A stretch of DNA of 12,699 nucleotides from an uncultured Porphyromonadaceae bacterium (GCA_900546835.1 UREH01000058.1:1-12699); one strand, 5' to 3'; positions 1-6,936 are shown, counted from the stretch's first letter. Program-made: numbers and translations. Notes: generated by a model from the letters alone, not told the origin.

Positions 1-54
1 GCTTCGGGAGGCGCACAGCCACGCCATCTATCTTAAAAAACACGTCGGACATCC

Positions 55-98
55 AAAAAGGCGATGCGCCGGGATTTTCTCCCGAGGCATCGCCTTTT
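55..98. terminator. Symmetrical (bidirectional) rho-independent terminator
   Basis: GGCGATGC (60-67) pairs with GCATCGCC (87-94), and an inner GGGA/TCCC stem (71-74 with 80-83) closes a small TTTTC loop. The stem is flanked by five A (55-59) and four T (95-98), so it gives a hairpin plus U-run on both strands. It lies 25 bases beyond the stop of the minus-strand FISUMP gene and would end that transcript. It could equally end a plus-strand gene entering from the left; one plus frame stops at 34-36, but too little is present to call a gene in 1-59. Confidence 0.85.
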
Positions 99-123
99 AT
101 ATTGTCGTTAAGGTTGCGACGGC

Positions 124-1239
124 TTACTCGCGCACGAAGCGCAGGCAGTGGCCGAAGGTATAGGCATGGGGATTAAGCCCCTTGGTGGGGAAGACCGCAT
201 TGGTGGCCGAACCCGATACACGGAAGAAGTCGATAGCCTCCGCTTTTGCGAGACCGTCGTATGCATGGTCTGAGGTCCAGATATTAGTGTCGGAGAACTG
301 AGCGTTGAGGTCGGTGGCCGTGCTAAAGTAGCCGGTAGCGACTACTGAGAAACCGGTAAGATTGGTTCCTGTGGTTCCCTCGCTCCATGTGCCGGGAGCG
401 GAATCCTTATAGAGGGCGGCGGTGCGCGCACCTACGGAAGTGCGGATCGAGCCATAGTCGCTGCATGAGGGCACACGCCATCCCTCGGGAGCGATCTTGT
501 CGCTTACAGCTACGTAGCCGTTGTAGAGGTGGCCTGCAATGGCTGCCCAGTCGGACTCGGTCTCAGCATAGTAGCATCCGGTGGTATTGGCATTCCAGGC
601 TTCCTTGTCGGAGCCGGAGATGGAGGCGATAGCGGAGCCGTCGGTATATTTGGTACCGCGGAAGTTGTCAGCCATCCAGTACTGCAGACCGATTTTCACG
701 ATGCGGTAGGTCTGCGTCTCGGTGCCGCGGCGGTCAACCAGCAGCTGGGGCGCGACGGTAGCGGCAGTGGTCTCTCCGTCGTAGGCGGTTAGAAGCTTGC
801 CTTCGACTACATAGAAGGTGGTTACATCGTCGCCTTCGGCGCCTACGGCCGGGAGCTTGGTCGAGGCGTCCCACGCGACGGTCGCCCCTTTCGAAGTGAT
901 ACCCTTGGTGAGGTCTGCTTTTCCCTCGGCGTCGCATGGATATACGACTATAACCTGACCGAGGCCCTTGACGTATTCCTTGGCTACCTCGGCAACCTTT
1001 TCGGTACCGGCTTTTATATCGAGCACATAGCTGGCGGTAAAGTCGTTGGGCACGGCGAACGATACGGGGCCTGCCTCCTTGGCAACATCCTCGAAAGTAA
1101 TATCGGTGATATCGGCCAGAGGATAGTCAACGGTGGTTCCGTTGGCGAGATTCACGTGCATGGTGGGAACAACCTCCTGTGCGAAGACAGCAGCCACGAA
1201 GCTGAGTATGGAGATTACAAATGTGAGAATTCTGATCAT
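124..1239 (-). CDS. Secreted FISUMP-domain protein
   Basis: 371 residues, function unknown. Residues 1-20 are a hydrophobic signal peptide ending A-V-F-A before Q21, with no lipobox, so export to the periplasm or beyond as a soluble protein is expected. Residues 26-51 form a short module (TMHVN ... ITDITFED) shared with the upstream gene. Residues about 58-165 are a domain I do not recognise. Residues about 169-371 match the Fibrobacter succinogenes major paralogous (FISUMP) domain: VKIGLQYWMADN (181-192), APEGWRVPS (250-258), a TNLTGFSVVATGYF stretch and the final HCLRFVRE. FISUMP domains are common in secreted Bacteroidota and Fibrobacter proteins and have no proven biochemical role that I know of. 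No T9SS tail follows. The start is the only one that keeps the signal peptide. The gene lies 32 bases after the small sorting-domain gene and is probably cotranscribed with it. Confidence 0.85.
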   Translation of the reverse strand: MIRILTFVISILSFVAAVFAQEVVPTMHVNLANGTTVDYPLADITDITFEDVAKEAGPVSFAVPNDFTASYVLDIKAGTEKVAEVAKEYVKGLGQVIVVYPCDAEGKADLTKGITSKGATVAWDASTKLPAVGAEGDDVTTFYVVEGKLLTAYDGETTAATVAPQLLVDRRGTETQTYRIVKIGLQYWMADNFRGTKYTDGSAIASISGSDKEAWNANTTGCYYAETESDWAAIAGHLYNGYVAVSDKIAPEGWRVPSCSDYGSIRTSVGARTAALYKDSAPGTWSEGTTGTNLTGFSVVATGYFSTATDLNAQFSDTNIWTSDHAYDGLAKAEAIDFFRVSGSATNAVFPTKGLNPHAYTFGHCLRFVRE

Positions 1240-1271
1240 TTCAGTTGGAATTGAGCTTGATTGGTTTGAAT

Positions 1272-1748
1272 TCAGTTGGCTACTTTAAGAGTCTTATTGT
1301 TGGCGCGTACCAGATAAACGCCTTTGGCAAGAGTGGTGAGGTCGACGGATACAGAACCTTCGCCGGTCGCGGCCATTGTGAGCGCACCGGCTGTGGTGTA
1401 GACCTTAACGTCGATTGCAACACCCGAGGTTGCGGTGAACGTAAGGAGCCCGTTGAGCGCCTCGACCGTGAGGTCGTCGTCGAGATTGGCTGTCACCTTC
1501 TCCACTCCGCCCGTTGCGGAGAGATCGAAAGTAATGTTGCTGAGGGCATTGACGTCGAACGCCTGGCTGCCACCGTCGGCCGTTGCCACCTTCATGGTGT
1601 GGTCGTCGAAAGTGATGCGCGAGATGCCGGAGACCGGGATTGCTGCGCCAGCGCCGCTTCCGTTCACCGTCATCGTGCCTTTGGCATCCGCCTGCATGCC
1701 CGTGGCAGCCAGCAGAGCTGCCGCCAGCGCAAGGTAATGATGCTTCAT
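1272..1748 (-). CDS. Small secreted protein with T9SS type A sorting-like C-terminus
   Basis: 158 residues. The ATG at 1748 is chosen because it puts the signal peptide (MKHHYLALAAALLAATGMQA, cleavage near A20-A22) at the N-terminus; an in-frame ATG nine codons upstream (1775) would add a polar, aromatic extension. Two tandem modules follow, T25-D49 and T51-L76, both of the pattern T-M-x-V ... (I/L)-S-x-I-T-F-D. Residues about 84-158 resemble the T9SS type A C-terminal sorting domain: a VKVYTTAGAL strand, a V-x-V-D-L-T-x-L motif, then KGVYLVRANNKTLKVAN at the end. Such tails normally direct passage through the outer membrane and are cut off or anchored, so the mature part here may be only about 60 residues. 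No enzyme domain is visible. The gene is the first of a two-gene unit with the FISUMP gene, behind the promoter at 1887-1917. The fold assignment is by pattern only. Confidence 0.8.
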   Translation of the reverse strand: MKHHYLALAAALLAATGMQADAKGTMTVNGSGAGAAIPVSGISRITFDDHTMKVATADGGSQAFDVNALSNITFDLSATGGVEKVTANLDDDLTVEALNGLLTFTATSGVAIDVKVYTTAGALTMAATGEGSVSVDLTTLAKGVYLVRANNKTLKVAN

Positions 1749-1845
1749 GTCAAAAGAAAAAAAATAACTGTTCAAAAAAATTTAATTTTCTACCGAAGTG
1801 CTCCTTTGCTGTGGGGAGCCAATCAAATTGAAAACCATTTTAGGC

Positions 1846-1864
1846 ATTTGCAAGATATTTGCAA
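1846..1864. repeat. Paired 8-bp direct repeat, candidate operator
   Basis: ATTTGCAA occurs twice, at 1846-1853 and 1857-1864, with starts 11 bases apart, about one helical turn. It sits just downstream of the -7 element of the minus-strand promoter, within the first 40 or so transcribed bases, where a repressor could bind or an RNA feature could act. Chance occurrence in AT-rich DNA is possible. Confidence 0.3.
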
Positions 1865-1886
1865 CTATATGCAGATGTTTCCGATG

Positions 1887-1917
1887 CAAAGGTATTAAAA
1901 ATCCCCTAAAATTCAAA
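1887..1917 (-). promoter_or_regulatory. Bacteroidota-type promoter for the secreted-protein pair
   Basis: Read on the minus strand: TTTG (1917-1914), 19 bases, then TACCTTTG (1894-1887). This fits the TTTG / TAnnTTTG consensus of the Bacteroidota primary sigma factor exactly. Transcription would begin near 1880 and give a leader of about 130 bases before the ATG at 1748. Confidence 0.75.
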
Positions 1918-2009
1918 CACTCTGAAGATATTGCCCCATGCCGATTGTCTACAGAGGCATCGCGTGCAGGTTTTATCCGGAAAGGATATAAAAATTTTGG
2001 GCTTTTTTA

Positions 2010-2042
2010 TTTGGCGGTTGCATGGATTAATTTTTAACTTTG
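2010..2042 (+). promoter_or_regulatory. Bacteroidota-type promoter for the PRiA4b-like/helicase unit
   Basis: TTTG at 2010-2013, 21 bases, then TAACTTTG at 2035-2042, a full match to the TTTG / TAnnTTTG consensus. The expected start point near 2047-2050 lies about 85 bases before the ATG at 2135. It also argues against any start codon upstream of about 2050 for this gene. Confidence 0.75.
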
Positions 2043-2134
2043 CGACAACGATGCAAGGCGCTCCGGCGTCCACATATATAATATATCATAGACATTCTAC
2101 CGAATACAAATCTTATCTCCGCTCAGTATATCCT

Positions 2135-2686
2135 ATGATTTTCAACTTCAGAATCGTCTCCGACGAAGTCGACAACTTCAAGCGCGAAATTCAGATCGAT
2201 GCCGACGCAACGTTTCTCGACCTGAAAAATGCCATCTGCGATAGCGTAGACTACGACAAAAACGAAATGTCGTCGTTTTTCCTCTGTTCCTCCGACTGGG
2301 AGAAGGAAAAAGAAATCACCCTGGAAGATATGGGCTCCGATTCGTCGGAGGATGTATATCTGATGGAGGATACGGTTCTCTCCGACCTCATCGACGACGA
2401 AGGGCAGCGTCTGCTTTTCACTTTCGACTACATGACCGACCGCTCTTTCTTCATGGAGATGAAGGAACTCATCCCCGGTAAGACGCTCATGGACCCCGTC
2501 TGCACCCTCTCGCTTGGCAAAGCCCCCGCCCAGACCATAGACTTCACCGAATTCGAAGCCAAGACCGACGCCAAAGCCAAAGCCGCAGCCGCCGACGACC
2601 TCGACGAGGATTTTTACGGCTCGGAATCGTTCAACGACGACGAATTCGACCTCGAAGGATTCGACGAAATGAACTTCGAGCAATAA
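2135..2686 (+). CDS. PRiA4b ORF-3-like protein with acidic aromatic tail
   Basis: 183 residues, cytoplasmic, no signal peptide. Residues about 1-127 resemble the plasmid pRiA4b ORF-3-like family (also labelled IS1096 passenger TnpR-like): FRIVSDEV near the start, a hydrophobic core with LKNAICDSVDYD, SSFFLCSSDWEKEKEI (46-61), a short acidic segment, L-S-D-L-I-D-D-E-G-Q-R-L-L-F-T-F-D (82-98), then FFMEMKEL. The family's molecular role is not established. An Ala/Lys linker (142-153) leads to an acidic tail, 154-183, with 14 Asp/Glu among 30 residues, no Lys or Arg, and Phe at 166, 171, 176 and 181. The ATG at 2135 is chosen because the family homology begins there; in-frame upstream ATGs (2051, 1931) lie at or before the likely transcription start. 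The helicase gene begins 7 bases after the stop, so coupled translation is likely. Confidence 0.8.
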   Translation: MIFNFRIVSDEVDNFKREIQIDADATFLDLKNAICDSVDYDKNEMSSFFLCSSDWEKEKEITLEDMGSDSSEDVYLMEDTVLSDLIDDEGQRLLFTFDYMTDRSFFMEMKELIPGKTLMDPVCTLSLGKAPAQTIDFTEFEAKTDAKAKAAAADDLDEDFYGSESFNDDEFDLEGFDEMNFEQ

Positions 2687-2693
2687 GGCGCGG

Positions 2694-4589
2694 ATGGAAC
2701 GCAATCCCGAACTGCAGCTGGCATGGGAATATGCCGAGCATACCGGCATCAGCATTTTTCTCACTGGCAAAGCCGGGACTGGCAAAACCACATTCCTGCG
2801 CACCCTGCGCGAGCGCAGCGCCAAATCCATGGTGGTGGTCGCGCCCACGGGCGTGGCCGCCATAAATGCCGGCGGCACCACCATCCACTCTTTCTTCCAG
2901 CTCCCTACGGCACCATACGTGCCGGGAAGCGACTACAAGGACACTTTCAACTTCTCAAAGCAGAAGTTACGCATAATCCGCGCGCTCGATCTGCTCGTAA
3001 TCGATGAGATTTCGATGGTGCGCGCCGACCTGCTCGATGCCGTCGACAACGCCCTGCGCAAATACCGACGCTCGTCGGCCCCCTTCGGGGGCGTGCAGCT
3101 GCTCATGATCGGCGACCTGCTGCAGCTCGCGCCTGTGGTGACACATGCCGAGGAAAGTCTGCTCCGCACGCACTACGACACCAACTATTTTTTCGGCTCG
3201 AAGGCGCTCGCCTGCGTCCCATACGTCACCATCTCGCTCTCGAAAGTCTACCGCCAGCAGAACGAGCAGTTCGTAGAGCTTCTCAACCACGTTCGCACCA
3301 ACGCCATGACGCCCTCCGATGTGGCCCTGCTCAACTCCCGGCTGAATCCCGACTTCCGCCCCGGCGCTCGCTCGGGCTACATCCGTCTCACCACACATAA
3401 CGCCACGGCCGACGACTTCAACCGGATGGAACTGGCGCGGCTCGTAGGCACCGGGCGGCGCTATGGCGCCGAGATTGCCGGCGTATTCCCCGAATACGCC
3501 TACCCGACGGCAGTCGACCTTTATCTGAAAGTCGGCGCGCAGGTGATGTTCGTGAAAAACGACCCATCGGCCGAGCAACGTTATTTCAACGGAAAAATCG
3601 GCATCGTCACCGAAATGGGTGCCGAGACCGTCACCGTAGCCTGCGAGGGTGAGGCCGAGCCGATTACCATAGGCGTCCAGCAGTGGGACAACATGAAATA
3701 CACCGTCGACGAGAAGACGCAGACCGTGGTCACCGAGACTCAGGGATCGTTCACCCAGATTCCGCTGCGACTGGCCTGGGCCATCACAATCCACAAAAGC
3801 CAGGGGCTTACGTTCGACCGAGTGATAATCGACGCCGGACGCGCCTTCGCTCCGGGACAAGTCTACGTGGCTCTCTCCCGCTGCAAGACGCTCGACGGTA
3901 TAGTGCTCACCACACCCCTCGGCAGCTCGCGCATGGGCACCGACCCCGAAGTGGCAGGCTATATCGGCCGCCAGAACGAGGAGTGCCGCCGCAGCGTGGG
4001 GATGCTTCCGGAAATCAAGCAGGCATTCTACCGCAACCGACTTCTCGACCTCTTCAATTTCGGAGACCTCGCCACTACTCAGGCATCAGCCGCCCGGCTC
4101 ATGGGCCAGACCTTCCGACACTCATATTCCGACGAGACTGCTGCACAGGGGATGATTGCCACACGTCTGCGCGAAGAAATAATCGACGTGGCCGACAAAT
4201 GGATTGTGCAGCTCACCAACATGCCGGCCCAGGCTCTCTCCACGCCCGACCTACTGCGACGCGTCGGAGCCGCATCGGCATATTTCGCCGAGCGCCTGCA
4301 GAGCGTGTTCGGCGACTCGGTCGACGCCCTCGCCAAAGTGAAAACCGGCGACAAGAAAGCATCCCAGCGCATCCATGAACTCGCCCTCGACCTGCGCGCC
4401 CTCCTCAAATCGCACTGCCAGGTACTGAAGGCTATCGCCGCCCAAGGCTTCACCATCCCCGGCTATCTGCGCATCAAGCAGCAGGCCCTCCTCGAGGCCG
4501 ACAAGCCCGAGCGCAAGACCTCCAGGACCTCCGCACCCACTCCGCAGCGCAGCCGCTCCGCCTCCGGATCCGCCACCCGTCGCCGCTGA
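2694..4589 (+). CDS. Pif1-family superfamily 1 DNA helicase
   Basis: 631 residues. An ATP-dependent helicase of the Pif1/RecD-like SF1B group, which generally translocates 5'-3' and can clear G-quadruplexes, R-loops or bound proteins. All core motifs are visible: Walker A GKAGTGKT (25-32), motif Ia APTGVAAINAGGTTIHSFF (50-68), Walker B DEISM (104-108), motif III GDLLQLAPV (140-148), the YRQ arginine motif (186-188), motif V HKSQGLTFD (from 367) and motif VI VYVALSRCKTLDGI (390-403). Residues about 430-600 form a mostly helical C-terminal region of the type seen in Bacteroidota Pif1-like proteins; an HRDC-like or helix-turn-helix part is possible but uncertain. The last 30 residues (602-631) are Ser/Arg-rich, with 9 Lys/Arg, and end in three arginines. 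The ATG lies 7 bases after the PRiA4b-like gene, and both are transcribed from 2010-2042. Confidence 0.93.
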   Translation: MERNPELQLAWEYAEHTGISIFLTGKAGTGKTTFLRTLRERSAKSMVVVAPTGVAAINAGGTTIHSFFQLPTAPYVPGSDYKDTFNFSKQKLRIIRALDLLVIDEISMVRADLLDAVDNALRKYRRSSAPFGGVQLLMIGDLLQLAPVVTHAEESLLRTHYDTNYFFGSKALACVPYVTISLSKVYRQQNEQFVELLNHVRTNAMTPSDVALLNSRLNPDFRPGARSGYIRLTTHNATADDFNRMELARLVGTGRRYGAEIAGVFPEYAYPTAVDLYLKVGAQVMFVKNDPSAEQRYFNGKIGIVTEMGAETVTVACEGEAEPITIGVQQWDNMKYTVDEKTQTVVTETQGSFTQIPLRLAWAITIHKSQGLTFDRVIIDAGRAFAPGQVYVALSRCKTLDGIVLTTPLGSSRMGTDPEVAGYIGRQNEECRRSVGMLPEIKQAFYRNRLLDLFNFGDLATTQASAARLMGQTFRHSYSDETAAQGMIATRLREEIIDVADKWIVQLTNMPAQALSTPDLLRRVGAASAYFAERLQSVFGDSVDALAKVKTGDKKASQRIHELALDLRALLKSHCQVLKAIAAQGFTIPGYLRIKQQALLEADKPERKTSRTSAPTPQRSRSASGSATRRR

Positions 4590-4597
4590 TCCGCGCC

Positions 4598-4630
4598 CCG
4601 AATGCATATTTCTGCGTTTCGGATTTTTTT
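4598..4630 (+). terminator. Rho-independent terminator after the helicase gene
   Basis: CCGAA (4598-4602) pairs with TTCGG (4618-4622), and an inner GCA/TGC extends the stem past a small bulge, followed by A and seven T (4624-4630). It begins 9 bases after the helicase stop. Its T-run directly abuts the -7 element of the next promoter. Confidence 0.7.
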
Positions 4631-4640
4631 CGTATCTTTG
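4609..4640 (+). promoter_or_regulatory. Candidate promoter of the glyS unit, overlapping the terminator
   Basis: TATCTTTG (4633-4640) is a full match to the Bacteroidota -7 element TAnnTTTG. A near-match to the -33 element, TTTC at 4609-4612, lies 20 bases upstream inside the loop of the preceding terminator. Expected transcription start is near 4646, giving a leader of about 100 bases in which I see no clear riboswitch or T-box. Confidence 0.6.
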
Positions 4641-4744
4641 CGCGTTGCGGGCGACATATATAGGCCAAATACGGCCACGTCTCCTCAACCAACAGTCAAA
4701 ACGTCAATTCCAAATTACAAAACCTACTAAACTAACATACAGCA

Positions 4745-6289
4745 ATGGCACAACAGGAAGATGTGTTTAAGAAAATTGTATCCCACGCCAAAGAGTACGG
4801 GTTTGTGTTTCAGTCGAGCGAAATCTACGACGGCCTCGCTGCCGTCTACGATTACGGCCAGAACGGCGTAGAACTGAAAAACAACATCAAACGCTACTGG
4901 TGGGAAGCAATGACGCTTCTCAACGAGAATATCGTGGGCATCGACTCGGCCATCTTCATGCATCCCTCCATATGGAAGGCATCGGGCCACGTCGACGCAT
5001 TCAACGACCCCCTGATCGACAACCGCGACTCGAAAAAACGCTACCGCGCCGACGTACTTATCGAAGAGCAGATTGCCAAAATCGACGAGAAAATCGAGAA
5101 AGAGGTGGCTAAAGCCGCCAAGCGCTTTGGCAACAGCTTCGACGAAGCCCTCTTCCGCCAGACCAATCCCCGCGTGGTAGAGCATCAGACCAAGCGCGAC
5201 GCCCTCCATCAGCGTTTCTCCGACGCCATGAATGCCAACGATCTCGACGAACTCCGTCAGATCATCATCGACGAGGAGATAGTAGATCCCATAAGCGGCA
5301 CCAAAAACTGGACCGACGTGCGTCAGTTCAACCTTATGTTCAAAACCGAAATGGGCTCCACCGCCGACGGCGCCATGACCGTATACCTGCGCCCGGAGAC
5401 CGCCCAAGGCATCTTCGTGAACTACCTAAACGTGCAGAAGACCGGCCGCATGCGCATCCCCTTCGGCATCGCCCAGATAGGCAAAGCTTTTCGCAACGAG
5501 ATTGTGGCCCGTCAGTTCATATTCCGCATGCGCGAGTTCGAGCAGATGGAAATGCAGTTCTTCGTTCGCCCCGGCTCCGAGCTCGAATGGTTCAAGAAAT
5601 GGAAGGAAACTCGCCTGAAATGGCACAAGGCCCTCGGCCTCGGCGATGAAAAATACCGCTACCACGACCACGAGAAGCTGGCCCACTATGCCAACGCCGC
5701 CACCGACATCGAATTCCAGATGCCCTTCGGATTCAAGGAAGTGGAAGGCATCCACTCACGCACCAACTTCGACCTCTCGCAGCACGAAAAATTCTCCGGC
5801 AAGAAAATACAGTACTTCGACCCAGAGCTCAACGAGAGCTACATCCCCTACGTAATCGAGACCTCGATCGGCGTTGACCGCATGTTCCTCTCCGTGCTCT
5901 GCTCGAGCTACGAGGAGCAGACTCTCGAAGGCGGCGAGACCCGCGTGGTGCTCCATCTTCCCGAGGCCCTCGCTCCGGTGAAATGCGCCGTCATGCCGCT
6001 CGTGCGCAAGGACGGCCTCCCCGAAAAGGCCCGCGAAATCGTCAACGACCTCAAGTTCGACTTCAATACCCACTACGAGGAGAAGGACTCCATCGGCAAG
6101 CGCTACCGCCGCCAGGACGCCATCGGCACCCCCTTCTGCATCACAGTCGACCATCAGACACTTGAGGACAACACCGTAACCTTGCGTGAACGCGACTCGA
6201 TGGAGCAGAAGCGCGTGGCCATCTCCGACCTCCACGCCCTTATCCACGACCGCGTGAGCCTCAACTCGCTCCTGCGCAAGCTCGGCTGA
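4745..6289 (+). CDS. glyS: Glycyl-tRNA synthetase, alpha2 (archaeal/eukaryal) type
   Basis: 514 residues, cytoplasmic. It charges tRNA-Gly with glycine using ATP. This is the single-chain dimeric class II form, not the bacterial alpha2beta2 form. The N-terminus (VFKKIVSHAKEYGFVFQSSEIYDGLAAVYDYGQNGVELKNN) is characteristic. RYRADVLIEEQI near residue 100 precedes a charged helical insertion (about 105-185). Class II motif 2 is FRNE at 249-252 with the following REFEQMEMQFF, and motif 3 is GVDRMF at 376-381. The anticodon-binding domain runs from about 400 (LAPVKCAVMPLVRKDG) to the end, including a GKRYRRQDAIGTPFC segment. Length and motif order are normal for the family, with no defect seen. 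An A-rich leader without a Shine-Dalgarno precedes the ATG. lemA follows after 53 bases with no visible terminator between them. Confidence 0.97.
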   Translation: MAQQEDVFKKIVSHAKEYGFVFQSSEIYDGLAAVYDYGQNGVELKNNIKRYWWEAMTLLNENIVGIDSAIFMHPSIWKASGHVDAFNDPLIDNRDSKKRYRADVLIEEQIAKIDEKIEKEVAKAAKRFGNSFDEALFRQTNPRVVEHQTKRDALHQRFSDAMNANDLDELRQIIIDEEIVDPISGTKNWTDVRQFNLMFKTEMGSTADGAMTVYLRPETAQGIFVNYLNVQKTGRMRIPFGIAQIGKAFRNEIVARQFIFRMREFEQMEMQFFVRPGSELEWFKKWKETRLKWHKALGLGDEKYRYHDHEKLAHYANAATDIEFQMPFGFKEVEGIHSRTNFDLSQHEKFSGKKIQYFDPELNESYIPYVIETSIGVDRMFLSVLCSSYEEQTLEGGETRVVLHLPEALAPVKCAVMPLVRKDGLPEKAREIVNDLKFDFNTHYEEKDSIGKRYRRQDAIGTPFCITVDHQTLEDNTVTLRERDSMEQKRVAISDLHALIHDRVSLNSLLRKLG

Positions 6290-6342
6290 ACCCTGAGGCT
6301 TGAATTATAAGATTTCACCATCTCTCTAAACATACATTGAAA

Positions 6343-6936
6343 ATGAACACCAAAACCATTACCATAGGAGCAATTCTCCTTATCGTAATCCTGCTTTTCG
6401 CCGGCGGCTGCTCAAGCTACAACGGCATGGTCGACGCCGATCAGGCAGTTAGCAAGCAATGGGGTCAGGTCGAGAGCCAGTATCAGCGTCGCTCCGACCT
6501 CATTCCCAACCTTGTAAGCACCGTCAAAGGCTACGCCGCCCACGAAAGCGGCACTCTGGAGAAGGTGACCGAAGCCCGCGCCAAAGCCGGCTCCATCACC
6601 CTGACCGCCGACGAGCTCACCCCCGAAAACATGGCCCGCTTCCAGCAGGCCCAGAACGAGCTCTCCGGTGCCCTGAAATCGCTTCTTGCCGTTTCCGAAG
6701 CCTACCCCGACCTCAAGGCCAACGAAAACTTCCTCGACCTGCAGAAGCAGCTTGAAGGCACCGAAAACCGTATCGCCACCGAGCGCATGCGCTTCAACGA
6801 GGCCGTTGAGAAATACAACCTCAAGGTGCTCCGCTTCCCCGGCAACATCTGGGCCGGTATCTTCGGCTTCGACCGCAAGGATATGTTCAAGGCCGACGAA
6901 GGCGCCCAGAACGCTCCCAAAGTGAGCTTCGACTGA
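6343..6936 (+). CDS. lemA: LemA family protein
   Basis: 197 residues. Residues 6-21 form one hydrophobic segment, followed by G22-C23-S24-S25-Y26-N27. The F-A-G-G-C context could be a lipobox, but LemA proteins are often simply N-terminally anchored with the helical domain outside the cytoplasm. The helical domain shows the family hallmarks: YNGMVDADQAVSKQWGQVESQYQRR, DLIPNLVSTVKGYAAHE, then NFLDLQKQLEGTENRIATERMRFNEAVEKYN and a RFPGNIWAGIFGF motif near the C-terminus. The biochemical role of LemA proteins is poorly defined. The ATG at 6343 is chosen over a TTG two codons upstream. No promoter is visible in the 53 bases before it, so readthrough from glyS is likely. The TPM-domain partner found beside lemA in other bacteria is absent here. 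Confidence 0.92.
   Translation: MNTKTITIGAILLIVILLFAGGCSSYNGMVDADQAVSKQWGQVESQYQRRSDLIPNLVSTVKGYAAHESGTLEKVTEARAKAGSITLTADELTPENMARFQQAQNELSGALKSLLAVSEAYPDLKANENFLDLQKQLEGTENRIATERMRFNEAVEKYNLKVLRFPGNIWAGIFGFDRKDMFKADEGAQNAPKVSFD

Larger units (their letters stand above)
1749..2134. other. Divergent intergenic region with two promoters
   Basis: An AT-rich stretch of 386 bases between the minus-strand secreted-protein unit and the plus-strand PRiA4b/helicase unit. It holds a good Bacteroidota-type promoter on each strand (1887-1917 minus, 2010-2042 plus), pointing apart, with long untranslated leaders (about 130 and 85 bases). A spaced direct repeat ATTTGCAA lies at 1846-1853 and 1857-1864. 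Open frames here in several registers have no recognisable product. Confidence 0.75.

Noticed and set aside
1..59. Possible 3' end of a plus-strand gene (stop at 34-36 in one frame).
   Set aside because: Only about 11 codons are visible, with no recognisable sequence; other frames are equally possible.
1245..1898. A 217-codon plus-strand frame opposite the small secreted protein.
   Set aside because: It is antisense to a gene with signal peptide, repeats and a sorting-like tail, and runs on into the AT-rich promoter region without any domain.
1931..2134. A longer N-terminus for the PRiA4b-like protein, starting at ATG 1931 or 2051.
   Set aside because: The consensus promoter at 2010-2042 lies downstream of 1931 and would start RNA within a few bases of 2051; family homology starts at 2135.
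2123..2884. A 253-codon minus-strand frame across the PRiA4b-like gene and the helicase start.
   Set aside because: Valine/glutamate/phenylalanine-rich shadow of the acidic coding strand; it crosses two real genes and has no promoter or domain.
2967..3860. A 297-codon antisense frame inside the helicase gene.
   Set aside because: All helicase motifs are intact on the plus strand. The antisense product has no recognisable domain and is what GC-rich codon use produces by chance.
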